Of a stretch of 64,000 bases of DNA, positions 20,168 to 31,245 are shown one piece after another. How positions within the stretch are numbered: position 1 is the stretch's first letter; each line of letters opens with the position of its first letter. The stretch spans positions 3,185,318 to 3,249,317 of the forward strand of contig CM049314.1 of NCBI GenBank assembly GCA_026874595.1, in the 5' to 3' direction. The DNA is from Sipunculus nudus. Its lineage: Eukaryota; Annelida; Sipuncula; Golfingiida; Sipunculidae. The notes under the pieces are model-generated. The model was given only the letters and a program-made list of their open reading frames with translations, did no database searches and was not told where the DNA came from. The position numbers were made by a program, and so were the translations under genes.

Positions 20168-20738
20168 CTGCGAAAGAAAGATCACCGAAAGTGCAATGTT
20201 TACATACCAAATATGGTAATACGGTCATGCAATTAAAATGAAGAATATCTTTACATATTATAGGCAGTATGAAAAAATTTACTTGTTTTCTAGGGATATG
20301 ATTAACATGATAGAGGAATCAGAGAAGAAGCGAATAAATGGTGGGAAAGAATCTACCGGTATTGATTATAATTTTGCCTATCTTGCATGAATAAGGGTTT
20401 TTCTACCATATCTCCAAACCATCAATAAAATTCCAAATCATAACAATAATATATATAAGAATTTATATATGTAAAGAAAAAAAACATAACATAGAAGAAT
20501 ATTAAATCCCAATCATCTGCGCTTTATTGTACGTCTATTTATGCTTTAACCCCTTTTCTTATGAAATACCCCCGTTCAACATGTTTATTGCAATATCATA
20601 TGATAGAAAGGTTTATTTTATATGACATCTTTTTACTGAAACTTAACCAATTCTCAGATAACATTTCTGAATTAATTTTTTGGTCAATTTTTAGCCTTGT
20701 TTGAAAGCAGCTTGAATTATATAAGTGAGACATGTCAT

Positions 20739-22204
20739 TGTGACATCGTTGTCTGTCTGTCTGTCTGTCTGAAACACGTGCCCGTGCACACACACACTCA
20801 CTGAAGGTTCACAGTAATGATATAGACCAGATTATAAAGGTATCTTTAATGCGTTTCCCTTTACTAATACAAAATTCCCTATCAACACAGTAAAATCACG
20901 TGATGTTAGGGATCCTGGAGCGCCAACAGTATCAACTGCACTCTGATATCATTAACCAGATTACCAGTTCTTCTGTGATGAAATCGTGCGCCCTCAGTCC
21001 CCGGTTAGTCACAGTCCGGACCAGCCCTATCTCGCTGGTTTCACTTTGGCGCCCCTCTCGGCCTCGTCAATGAACCCTGCGCTTCGGCGGTGGTGGTCTG
21101 CGTCTCACCAGTCACTTTCCACCATCACGGGACGTCTGCTACTCCGTCAGCTGGACATATAGTACACCTACTCTGCGACCTGTGCTATTCGGCCTCGCCG
21201 ATGTGGTCTCACTCGGGGTAAAAAGCTATCAGGAAGTAAATACACAAAAATACTCAAAATTCCTATGGCCATGTTTTATAAGATGGCAAGCACACATGCA
21301 CACTTAAAAGTTAAACAACCATATAACGTTTTACCAGCAGTGCACGCGCCAACCGAAATAACATTGGCACTGTTGCCTGTGATGCTCTAACATAAGGTGG
21401 TCATTTACAATATTTGCGATATCCATAACATAAAAAAACCCGTAGTTCCCTCATAATTATAATCCGTGCATGGAAAGCTCGTGACAGATTTACCCACAGC
21501 TTCGACTTAAACTGTCTACAAAAATATTTAAGCTGTATAATTCAATGCCATTACAATTATGCCTCTACTGTGCACTGGCGATTACAAATACATTTACTCC
21601 ACATAACATTAAGTTAACCATTTTAAAATCAAGTCTTTAACGAATCCTTCTTAAAAAAGTCTACTTTAATTTCAACGAATCACCTTTTAAAGGTCTACTT
21701 AAAGTATTTACAATGTGTGTATACACTGCGAGTTAACAGAATGAATCTAGAATTACTTATATATCAAAGTGATAAGTGAGAATAACATACGGGTCTTTAA
21801 TCCCAACATTTCGATGACCCTTTAAGAGCTGCTGCTTCTGCTGGAGATCCCTTTTCGTTTTTTGCTGTCTTACGAGTGTACAGGACCAAATGCCTCTGAG
21901 TCCCTTTAATACTGGACTCTGCTGATAGGTAGTGCTCGGGAGCCCTATGTATATTCATTAACTTCGACACGCTAGTTATGCCATTTACACATATGTTGTG
22001 TCCCCCTCACCTCTGAACTGGTGACTTGTGAACTTACTGACCCAAGCAACCCGAGCGCTTGGTCTCTTGTTGTGAGAAATAGTACACGCGGAGTCGACCA
22101 AAACACAATGAACGCTCCCTCAACCAGAAGAGCAAAAACAAGCGAGAGACAATGCACCCATGTTTCAGTGCACAGTTTTTTAAATTAATTTATAACGCGT
22201 CACA
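20739..22204 (-). repeat. 3' LTR of Ty3/Gypsy-type element
   Basis: Bounded by TGTGAC at 20739 and GTCACA at 22204, a 6-bp terminal inverted repeat of TG...CA form. The first ~1.1 kb is repeated in the same orientation at 30226-31245. A purine tract lies just inside it. In element orientation this is the downstream LTR and appears complete (1466 bp). Confidence 0.8.
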
Positions 22205-22222
22205 ATAGTCCCCCTTTTAAGA
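22205..22222 (-). other. Polypurine tract
   Basis: On the minus strand AAAAGGGGGACTAT directly precedes the LTR start TGTGAC at 22204. This is where plus-strand DNA synthesis would be primed. Confidence 0.7.
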
Positions 22223-22390
22223 TGAACGCGGGTTCTCTAGAATCGCCTGTGAATCACCATGAACAATTCTCAACAACGAAACAAAAAATTTACCCAATGT
22301 ACAATTACACTCTTGCTTCCTAACTACTATCTTATCGTTTTCTGCCCTCGACACAACGCGGTTGAGGCCGTGTTATCAGTAACTTGATGC

Positions 22391-22801
22391 TCAGACACAT
22401 CGCCTTAAACAATCTGTAAGTAAATTATCTTTGTCTTTAAAAACTCTTACCCTGTACCGGAATATCTGCATTGCCAGTGTCCATCTTATGATCCACTGGT
22501 TGTTGATTTTGGACCTGTAAAGAAATAACAGTGGTTGATTATGAGTTTCTAAGTCGAATTCTCGACCGAACAGATAAAGGTACAACTTTACTGTGGCCCG
22601 CATTAACGCAAGGCATTCTCGCTCCACTGTCGAGAAACGGCTCTTGGCATCACCCAACTTCCTGCTGATGTACAAAACCGGGAATCTGTCCTGCCCATGC
22701 TGCTGCATAAGCACTCCTTCTACTCCCGCTTGAAAAAACATTTGAACACAGTATAAAATCTTAACTAAAATCAGATAGGCGTAAAACCGATTGTGTAGCA
22801 A
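22391..22801 (-). pseudogene. Gypsy RNase H domain (decayed)
   Basis: Open for 136 codons. Recognisable: GVEGVLMQQ, YISRKL, VERECLAL and DNLLTDCL, the usual order of Ty3/Gypsy RNase H. The first catalytic aspartate motif (normally TDAS) and the aspartate of the ETDH-type motif are changed, so activity is unlikely. Confidence 0.75.
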
Positions 22802-22849
22802 TCTTACCCCTCAAACCTTCTAATGCCTGATCAGCTTCCTCAGACCACT

Positions 22850-23400
22850 CTAGTTTCGTTGGTTTCCCTTCGCCACTATATCCGTTAAGGTTTTGGCTAT
22901 GCTAGCAAAATTGTGCACAAACTTGCGGTAGTACCCCACTACGTCTAGAAATGATCTCAAATGTGACTTGTTCGTTGGTTTAGTAATGTCAAGGATTTTA
23001 CCAACCTTACCCGTTAGATGACGTATCTCACCTTTTACTAAGATGTGGCCCAACAACTCCCCCCTCAAGCCTCCTTTCTCACACTTGGCTGGCGTAGCTG
23101 GTAGTTTGTGTTCACGAAGCCTGTCGAATACCTTCTTGACTGCCTCAATGTGTGTTTCCCGGTCCTCGGCATGGATGATGATATCGTCGATAAAGCTCTG
23201 CACGTTGTCCAATCTAATCCTAGTAATAATTTTTCAACCATCCTGCGAAAGAATGTACCCGCATTTACTGACCCGGATGGCATGCAAACGAAGTGAAACC
23301 AACCTTGTTCAATTTAGAATGCAGTAAGATGCGTATATTCTTCTGCCATTGGCACTTGACGTGTCTATTTTGGTGAAATACTAAGAGTTCCCCAGCTTTC
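22850..23400 (-). pseudogene. Gypsy reverse transcriptase, second part (decayed)
   Basis: Contains MPSGSVNAGTFFRRM, the catalytic FIDD box in QSFIDDIIIH (about 23190), and the thumb motifs LRSFLDVVGYYRKF. At least one stop and one frameshift separate these. The first part of the same domain is on the other side of the piggyBac-like insertion. Confidence 0.8.
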
Positions 23401-23643
23401 CCTATTACAATCTCTTAACACATTCAGTGCCTATGACGAGATATCTCGTCATCATAAATGATTCCCCCAGTGCCTATGACGAGATATCTCGCGCGATGTT
23501 GAAAGTAATAGTTTTAGGGGATTATTTGTCCCTTTCACCACATATCGTTCCACATGGCGTAGAAATACACTCTGTAGACCACATCGTGGATCCCTTACGC
23601 AAAATTAGTTAGTTAGTGGTCAGCAGCCTAATTAGAAAGAAGG

Positions 23644-23790
23644 ATGCCACCGAAGCGGAAAGACAACCCGCGACGACAGACGTTTACCGTCTCCGAGGTC
23701 CATGATGCCTTGCTGCATGGTGCAGATTCGGATAGCGACATCTCCTGCGGTTCGAGCGATACCGAAAACGGTAAGAAATTTATACTTTTT
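23644..23790 (+). pseudogene. piggyBac transposase N-terminal fragment
   Basis: ATG at 23644; about 45 codons, basic then acidic-serine rich (DSDSDISCGSSDTENG), as at the start of many piggyBac transposases. The similarity breaks off at GGTAAGAAATT; the frame then becomes hydrophobic and ends at 23859. No DDD catalytic region follows. Confidence 0.45.
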
Positions 23791-24318
23791 CTGCTAGTTT
23801 TAGCTGATTTATTCCCAGTGATTACGATAGTCCGCTATGCCGCTGGAGGTGTGAAGTAATTGCGCCCGAGGTGTGGGAGTAAGATAAGCGGGTGTTAGGT
23901 CGTTGGGTTTTATGGCCGGTAATTAGCTCAAGTGCACCTGGGGTCGCGTGCCTTGACCGGGCGTACGTTATGGTGAGGTATTGACTCCGTCAATGGGTAT
24001 TTCGTTATTTTCACATCTATACAGGGCATGAACTCTCCACAAACTGTTCCAAATAGCGCACGCATTCAGCATTTTTGAATAAAGTCGGTGACTGCAACGA
24101 ATGTTGTATTTTGGGTTGGCTTATGATATATGAACACCCCATATACAAGGCAATCCGGGAATAGACGAATAAATAGTGAATTGTGTTTATTTACACACAT
24201 TCATATATATTTAAAGTATAAAATTAATGTGTAATATATATATTAACGGAATACATTCATACAAATACATATACATTCATTTATTTATGCAGGATGAATA
24301 TTTTACTATTTATACACA

Positions 24319-24345
24319 ATATATATATATATATATATATATAAT
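24319..24345. repeat. (TA)n microsatellite
   Basis: About 13 TA units inside the piggyBac-like element. Confidence 0.85.
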
Positions 24346-24654
24346 ATTGGTATATGTATTTACTCTTCAAGGTTGGAACCTATGTCTAGTTTTCTCGGTT
24401 GTAGTATTGACGTTCACTGACCCATACATATAGTTTATACAACAGTTCAGTCCCTATAACGTCGTAGGTATACTCAGTGTCATGCAGGAAACCCGTTGTC
24501 ACCATATGAAACCCGCCGCCAGGTCCCAAGGTATAGATTTACTATGATCATCGACCGTGTCGCATGCTTGTACAGGAATAATTAGGTAATAAAGGATTCA
24601 TTATTGGAAATCGACTTGACTCTCCCTATACCACTTCCTCGTTCTGTCTCTTTA

Positions 24655-24692
<38 letters not shown>

Positions 24693-24792
24693 GCTCAATA
24701 GTTACTGAAACACACTCGTATTCATTATTTTTAAATAATATTTACTATTTCTATTTTTATTATCTCTCTCTCTCTCTCTATATATATAAGCG
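24655..24792. repeat. (CT)n and (TA)n microsatellites
   Basis: CT-rich run at 24655-24694 and a second CT run at about 24762-24779 leading into TATATATA, inside the piggyBac-like element. Confidence 0.85.
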
Positions 24793-25664
24793 CTGCTTGG
24801 TATGTACACGTAAAAAACTACGGAAAGAATCAAGGTATCAGTGCAAAAACTGTCCGACGAAACCTGGCTTATGTGTGTATCCGTGCTTTGAGATTTACCA
24901 CACGGAGGCGGACTTTTAGTGACTCTTGGATATGACTCTTGGATAACTGTGATGTGCTGTAAAATAAACATGATGTTTTATATCTATACTATTATATATA
25001 TATATATGAAAATAATATGTATATATCTTTGTATATATTGTATAAATATTATTGTATTATAGCTGTATATATAAACACATGCACACACACACACACCAAC
25101 AGTGCGATACATTCGTGCACCGTTTATTGTAAAGTTTATTTGCCATCTCTTTCTCACTTTCTCTCTCTCCGGTTTGCATATATCCATACTTGCCTTATAA
25201 ACAGTGTATTTTATATAGGAACATGCCCGACACACCGGGTCCACACATACATTTGTATATACACACACATATATATCCAATAATATATATGGTGTAGGTT
25301 TACATCGGGAGTACTGACGAAGACGCTCTGTCTGTTTATTTTTCGTATGTATTATATAATAAACAGCTATGTATTTACATGCTCTTTATATGGGTTGTGC
25401 TGAGATTGATTGATTGTGAATGGATGGACTGAGTGAGTATGTGTTAGTCAGACCCACTGAGCCCGCACTAATTGGTCTTGCCCTTTCCCGAGTATCTCTG
25501 GTTTATGGTTTTATGGCCCCTCTAGGTAATGGGATTATCACACCTCCCTATCAGCTAATTAGCGCCCTCCAGATGGGCTTCGGGACCTCGGGGACATGCC
25601 TGCTCCAGTCCATGGGACCCTGGCACTGGGGGAATATTCTGGGTGGCAGTGAATGTGTTAATTA

Positions 25665-25915
25665 GGTGTGGGTTCCGCATCTAATACTGTTCCACTGGCG
25701 AAAATCATTAGGCATACCCACGATTAAAGGACGTCTGGCATATTTGATATCGAAGGTCCAATGATGCTCTTCTTTCTCATCTACTCTATTTCCTCCCTTA
25801 TCTCCTGCTGGAGGGCGTACGGTACAGGGTATGGTTTGCGCTGAAAGGGTTATTTATCCACTAGATCGATGGTGCAGTGTGGCAGGTTCGTCTTAATGGG
25901 TATATCTGTAAAAAA
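25665..25915 (-). pseudogene. Gypsy reverse transcriptase, first part (decayed)
   Basis: Reads IKTNLPHCTIDLVDK, stop, QRKPYPVPYALQQEIREEIE, stop. This is the conserved start of a Gypsy RT domain, continuing directly from the integrase C-terminus. It ends at the TTAA of the piggyBac insertion. Confidence 0.75.
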
Positions 25916-25929
25916 TGTTACGCCTGTAT

Positions 25930-27430
25930 CGGTTCTCCCGCCTGCAGCTGCTGCTCTGCTGACAGGTTCGGGCCAATGATTACCCCTTCCTTTGTCTCCT
26001 TGGACTGTAACGGACAACATGCATCTTCTTTGTTTAGTATGGAATCACTAGGATCTTCGCTGCTTACATGAGCGCTCTGGAAAACTTCAAACTGCAGATT
26101 TCCCACACATGTCACCATCCCAGTTGTTTGCGATTTGCTTTCCATGTATGCCCGTAACATGTTGATATGGAAGGTCTTTTGATTTCCATTGACGTCTTGT
26201 CGATAGCTGATCTCCTTCTCCATGACTGAGAATGGTCCTTTCCACTGCATAAATAGCTAGATGGTGTCCGTCGGAATCAGATCAGGGCTTTGTGTTCCAC
26301 TTCCAGTCGTTTGATTCGGTTTTTCCGGTCGAAATACTTACGTTGTTTCACTTAGGCCTTCCTTAATTTCTCATAGGCCAACATGCAGGTCTCTTCCAGC
26401 TTTTCCTTTAGTTCTAACACGTACTGGTGCGCAATGGCGGTATCTTTGTCCATGACCTGGTCTGTCCACAATACTCGCAGTATGATTATTGGACCTCTTA
26501 TCGTGCGTCCGTATAGCATTTCAAAGGTTGAGAACTGTGACACCTCATGATAGGCAAAGAGTAATGCTGGTATATACCTATCCCGATCTCGAGGTTTTTC
26601 CTTGCACATTCTCTGCAACATCTTTTTCAGTGTTCCATTGAAGTTTTCGACCAGTCCATTGCACATGGGGTGATACGGTGTCCTTGTCCGTTTGGTTATC
26701 GACAACAGCTCTCTCACGACAAATCTGAGGTGCACTGGGTCCCTCTGTCACTAAGGATCTCTCTTGGTACACCGGCCTTGGAAAATACATTCATTAGTGC
26801 CTAAGCTACTTCAGTTATATCAATACTACGCAAAGGAACTGCTTCCGGATAGCGTGTAGCAAAATCAATGACAGTCAGAATCCATCTGTACTTAGGGTCT
26901 GTTGCAGTCATCGATCCGACCAGTTCAAAACTAATACGACCGAAGGGAGTACTCGTGGTCGTCATAGTTCCAGTGGAGCTTTGCTGGTCCTTCCTTTCGG
27001 AAAAGAATTCTGACATATATCACGTGACTGAAAATACCTTGTGACGCCAACGTTGATCCCGGGCGCGTAGAAATTGGAAGTCATCCTATCCAGAGACTTC
27101 TGACATCTCATATGACCTCCGAAAATTGAATCGTGTGCCACCACCATAACTCCATCTTGCAGTTTCCACGTTACACCCAATTAAATCGAAAGAGTCTGGT
27201 CTTTGGGAGAAACATATTCCCTGTAACAGACGCCGTTCCTGGTATAATATCTTTCTGTACATCCTTCCATCGGGTTTGTCCCATCTCCACGCTCCATGCA
27301 CTTGCACACTCTGTCAAGAGTAGAATCATGACGCCGAGCATCTCGCAGATGTTCCCTGTTGATCATCTGAACTTGCGCCTTGGCTACCTTCAGTGCATGT
27401 GGTGTCCCAATTTTCACCTGGGCACAGGTC
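25930..27430 (-). pseudogene. Gypsy integrase (decayed)
   Basis: From the N-terminal side: a zinc-binding region with AHDS, GGHM and RDICQ (one cysteine lost), a core with ELVGSMTATD and TVIDFATRYPEAVPL, then HPMCNGLVENFNGTLKKM carrying the catalytic glutamate, LLFAYHEV, LYGRTIRGP, and a C-terminal MQWKGPF box with FHINMLRAY. The first catalytic aspartate appears as glutamate. Spread over several frames, with stops between. Confidence 0.8.
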
Positions 27431-27539
27431 ACTACGGCACACCGGGGTCCTTCTCCCTCGCTGGGTTGTACCTCCTTGGTGTTCTCGGCGCCAACTAAAG
27501 TCTGGATAAGTTGGTTGCCTTGCTCTGAGATTCTCTATT

Positions 27540-27770
27540 ACTATATCATACACTGGGTTTTCGATGGCTAAAGCCTCTGCTGATCCTACAAGGAATGATG
27601 TATTTACATAAAACTTTAGGACAGGTGTTTTTATCACTTAACCGTTAATCATCAACCATATATTTGCCAGTGTAATCTTGATCTGTGCACAAGCTTCGTT
27701 TCACCACTGCATCAGAGTATCCCGTGTCCCGTAACACCTCTACGTCTCGTACTTACTCCCTTAGAATCCA
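27540..27770 (-). pseudogene. Retroviral-type aspartic protease (decayed)
   Basis: VLRDTGYSDAVVKRSL contains the DTG active-site triplet; further on ENPVYDIVIENL matches the conserved end of such proteases. One stop lies between them. It directly precedes the integrase zinc-binding region, with no RT in between, which is the diagnostic arrangement. Confidence 0.7.
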
Positions 27771-27839
27771 TTCTCTTATGTAAAATACTCTACCTGCGAT
27801 ACCTCTGAGTCCTCCGCAGTTTCACACACAAGTGCGAAC

Positions 27840-28664
27840 TCTAGACCTGATCCCGACGTTGAATAGGTCTTTTCTCCGAAGTCGGTGTCCTCCCTGCGAG
27901 TGACCTACATTCCTCGGCGAAATTACCTCGTTATTGCAAATGAAATAGGTACGTAAGTTTACATTACCTTGCGTTCCCTTCAATGGTTTCTAGCCCACCT
28001 GTCTTATTTTACCTGGGGTTCCTGTGCTCCTTTGACCGCCGGATACTTCTTCGTACGGCAGCCATATAGTGACGCTCCAGTGGTTGTACATTTTACCATG
28101 GACTTGCATATACTGTTCGGCGATGCCACACACGGCCTTGGTATCTCCTGGCTCACGTTGCTGGACGAACATCTTAAGATCTGTGGTGCATACGCTAGTG
28201 GCCTGTTTTCATAAAAACATATCGTTTAGGCGAATTGCCGAATATGACTTCTTTCTTTCCATCTAGATAAATAACTATCAACCCTGATTCCAAACTGACT
28301 GAAACCCTCACCTGAATCTGGCAATGACGTAAGGATTTTTTTCTGAAAACCCGCTGCTGTTATCTGCGCATCAACGTCTCCTTCATCTCCTCATAGTCAT
28401 TTTATCCTCCAGTGTCATCCTGTAGTACACATACAATGCACTACCTCGGAACAAAGTGCTAGAGTTGCAAGCCCGCCTGTTGCCTCTAAGCTTCTTCGAG
28501 GGCTGCTTCCCCCTCCTCGCGGGCTGTCTCCGCCTGAAGACGTAGCATAGCCTCCTCAGACTGCTGTGCACGCTCCTCCCACATAAACACTGCCAACTAC
28601 GACCCCGTCAGCCTGCCCTCTTGGCCAATTTAAGGATAACCTCTATGTCCGTGGCTGTAGCCAT
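27840..28664 (-). pseudogene. Gag protein (decayed)
   Basis: ATG at 28664 begins MATATDIEVILKLAKRAG. Then, after a frame change, a charged helical stretch (EERAQQSEEAMLRLQ), a capsid-like region (YEEMKETLMRR, FSQFGIRVDSYLSRW, FVQQREPGDTKAVCGIAEQY) and a degenerate zinc knuckle (ICNNEGNFAEEC, about 27905-27952, with the first cysteine and the histidine lost). At least four frame changes or stops. Confidence 0.65.
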
Positions 28665-28904
28665 TTCAAACAAGATATTTGATGCAAAAACACAAAAGAC
28701 TATAAGTATCTCTACAAGCCGTAGACCAGAAGAGGAAAAATGCTATCTCAAGGCTATCTCAAGTTTAAAACAAGCTGGATCTTTCATTTAGAACATTTGG
28801 ACAAACACAATATTTTGTAACAACCGTCTCACCATCATCACTAGGCAGATATGATAAAACGCTTACCAAGAAGGAATTTCGGAGCCAAAATATGGATCTT
28901 TAGT

Positions 28905-30080
28905 TATAAGGTTGTCTGTTTATACCTGAAACAACGTCCGTAAACTTGTCATGCGTTTATTACAGATGAACGTTATTACATCTTTCGCTACCCACTACAC
29001 TTAAGGTAGAGTCTTAACAAAATACCTGCCCAAAACACAATAAAGTGGTTAAATACACTCAATGAGGCATCTACAGTAACTGAGATATACCTATATACCT
29101 GTGTGGTACCTTCAGTCAGGTTCATTCCCATGAAGGGAGTTTTCTTCAACTTGAACTGAATTTTATTATGGTTAAGCTTGAGGTTGCGCTGTTTGGCTCG
29201 CTCCATGAGAGCAAGGATAATCCGGCCATGATCAATATTGGCCTCTTCCTGTGCGCTACCCAATCCACAAATCAGATTGTGATTTGCTATGCTGATGATC
29301 CCTGCAAGACAATCGAGGGCCTCACGAGTCCTTTTTTTTTAATTGTTCTGGGGCTGACGATACCCCATATGGAAGACGTAGCCATCTTAACCGACCCCGA
29401 CGAGTTTCCATAGTCGTTGCCACACTGAATTTATAGTCCAGAGGTACTTGCGTGAAGCTATCTAAAGCGTCCATGATGCTAAACACTAATAATCAGCACA
29501 TAGGCTGGGCAAAACCTTCTTCAGCGTTGGAACTGTGTACTTTGGGACAAATATTGCCTTATTAATTGTTTGACTGGGATCTTAACATAGTCTCAATTTG
29601 ATCTCACCATTTGGTTTTATTTTCTCAGCAACGGTCATATTAGAGCACCAATTCGTGGGATCATTAACCTTAGCTATTTTGCCTGCAGTCACCATTTCAT
29701 CAATTTTCCGTTTCACCATATTTTTTTACGATTCGATGAATCGGGGCATGAACAGGTATAGTCGAGTTCATAACAAAGGAGAATTTTCACATTTCACATG
29801 CATAATTTTCAGGTTTCCAGTGATTTCTGTTTGTAGTTGCTTTAGATGTGTCGCGCCATCCCTGTAAGATACACCAGTCATTGAACTGCTCGAGCCATAG
29901 CCCGACTGATTCATGTTTGTTCTCACACATGGTGAGAGTAAGCTTCGGTGGATTTGACTTCAACATGTCCAACCCTGACATCAAGTTGTTAGATAGTCTG
30001 TAATTTCCTCAAAACAACGTTGGTATACTTGTCATGCGTTTATTACAGATCAACGTTAATACATCTTCCGCTACCCTCTA
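28905..30080 (-). mobile_element. Second, internally deleted Gypsy fragment
   Basis: Two ~85-bp direct repeats (28905-28995 and 29990-30075) share GTCATGCGTTTATTACAGAT and look like short LTR ends. Inside the upper one on the minus strand comes TTGATGTCAGGGTTGGAC, close to a tRNA-Leu primer binding site, then a Gag start (29972-29787; LWLEQFNDWCILQGWRD), a jump, and an RT fragment (29770-28990) with WLRLPYGVSSAPE. The RT catalytic DD appears as NH (IANHNLICG). Nested in the leader of the larger element. Confidence 0.6.
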
Positions 30081-30225
30081 GGGCCGCTTCTACCATCTTT
30101 CTGGTAAATATATAAATATCCTAAAGAATAATTATCCTGTTCTCTTTAAAAAAAATCCAAATACCTTAATGTGTGAATACACTAGCTGCGATAGTTCAGA
30201 GCAATCCCAAACGAACCCCGAGAAA

Positions 30226-31245
30226 TGTGACGTCGTTTCTGTCCGTCTGAACCACGTGCCCGTGCACACACACACTCACTCCAGGCTCACAGTAACGACA
30301 TACACCAGATTAAAAAATAAAGGTATCTCTAATGAGTTTCCCTTTACTAATACAAACAATTCCTATCTACACAGTAAAGTCACGGGATGTAAGGAATCCT
30401 GGAGCGCCCACTTGATCCACTGCACTCTGACGTCATTATCCAGCCTTACAGTTTTTCTGTGCTGGAATCGTGCGCCCTCAGTCCTGGGTTAGTCACTGCC
30501 CGGACTAGCCGTAACTGGATACCACTCGTCACTGACCAATCACTACCTCTTGAGCGCCCTCTCTCGGCCTGCGTCCACCGTGCGGTTCTGCGTTGCTGGT
30601 CTGCGCCTCAGAGTCACCTACCGCCATCCCGGGAGTCCCCTGCTCCTTCAGCTGGACATGCAGTACACCTACTCTGCGCCCTGCGCTATTCGGTCTCGCC
30701 GATGTGGAATCACCCGTTGAAAAAAATGCTTTCAGGAAGGAAATAATCACAGATACTCATAACCTCTATTGCCATGTCAAATATGACGCCACGCATGCCA
30801 AGACGGCCTACTGCCTAGAAACCCCGTAGTCCCTCACAATTTTAATCCCTGCATGAGGAGCACGTGACGGATTGAGCGATAACCCGGACTAAAAATGTCC
30901 ACTAAAACATTTAGGCTGCCTTCTGCTTTACAATACAATACCATTTAAACTATGCTTCCGAACACTACTGTGCACTGTTGAATACATTTATTCCACATAA
31001 CATTAAGGCAACCATTTTAAAATAAAGTATTTAAAGAATCTTCCTTTAAAGAGTCTATTTTAAGTTAAGCGAATCCACTTTAAAAAGCCTTCTTTATAAA
31101 GTATTTTCAATGTGGGTTTATACTGTGAGTTAAAAAAAAGTAAATAGAATTACATTAAAAAAGTGGTAAGTGAGAACAATTAACGAGTCCACAACCCCGG
31201 CCTTTCGAAATCGATTTATTGAGCCTCTAGGTCTGCTTCTAGATG
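30226..31245 (-). repeat. 5' LTR of the Gmr1-type element, truncated
   Basis: Starts TGTGACGTCG at 30226, aligned with 20739, and matches about 1.1 kb of the other LTR with substitutions and small indels. Similarity stops near 31245, so the outer ~360 bp (the true 5' end) is missing and no target-site duplication can be read. Confidence 0.8.

Larger units (their letters stand above)
23415..25661 (+). mobile_element. piggyBac-like transposon, mostly decayed
   Basis: TTAA at 23415-23418 and 25658-25661. The left end is CACATTCAGTGCC, and the right end reads GGCAGTGAATGTG, its near-exact inverse. Both ends repeat ATTCCCCCAGTGCC internally, and the left end has two ACGAGATATCTCG palindromes. A plus-strand frame from 23647 (MPPKRKDNPRRQTF, then SDSDISCGSSD) looks like the basic and acidic start of a piggyBac transposase, with a donor-like GTAAGA after it. 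The catalytic domain was not found; the middle is simple repeats. Confidence 0.75.
20739..31245 (-). mobile_element. Dead Gmr1-type Ty3/Gypsy retrotransposon
   Basis: On the minus strand the domains run LTR (31245-30226), leader, Gag (28664-27840), protease (27770-27540), integrase (27430-25930), reverse transcriptase (25915-25665 and 23400-22850), RNase H (22801-22391), polypurine tract, LTR (22204-20739). Integrase lies before RT, as in Copia, while integrase and RT motifs are Gypsy-like; this order defines the Gmr1 group of Ty3/Gypsy elements. Stops and frameshifts occur in all domains, so it cannot move by itself. A piggyBac-like element splits the RT and a second Gypsy fragment sits in the leader. 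The outer LTR is truncated at its 5' end. Confidence 0.8.

Noticed and set aside
25420-25665. 81-codon plus-strand frame in the right end of the piggyBac-like element
   Set aside because: Overlaps the terminal and subterminal repeats; no similarity to a transposase was seen.
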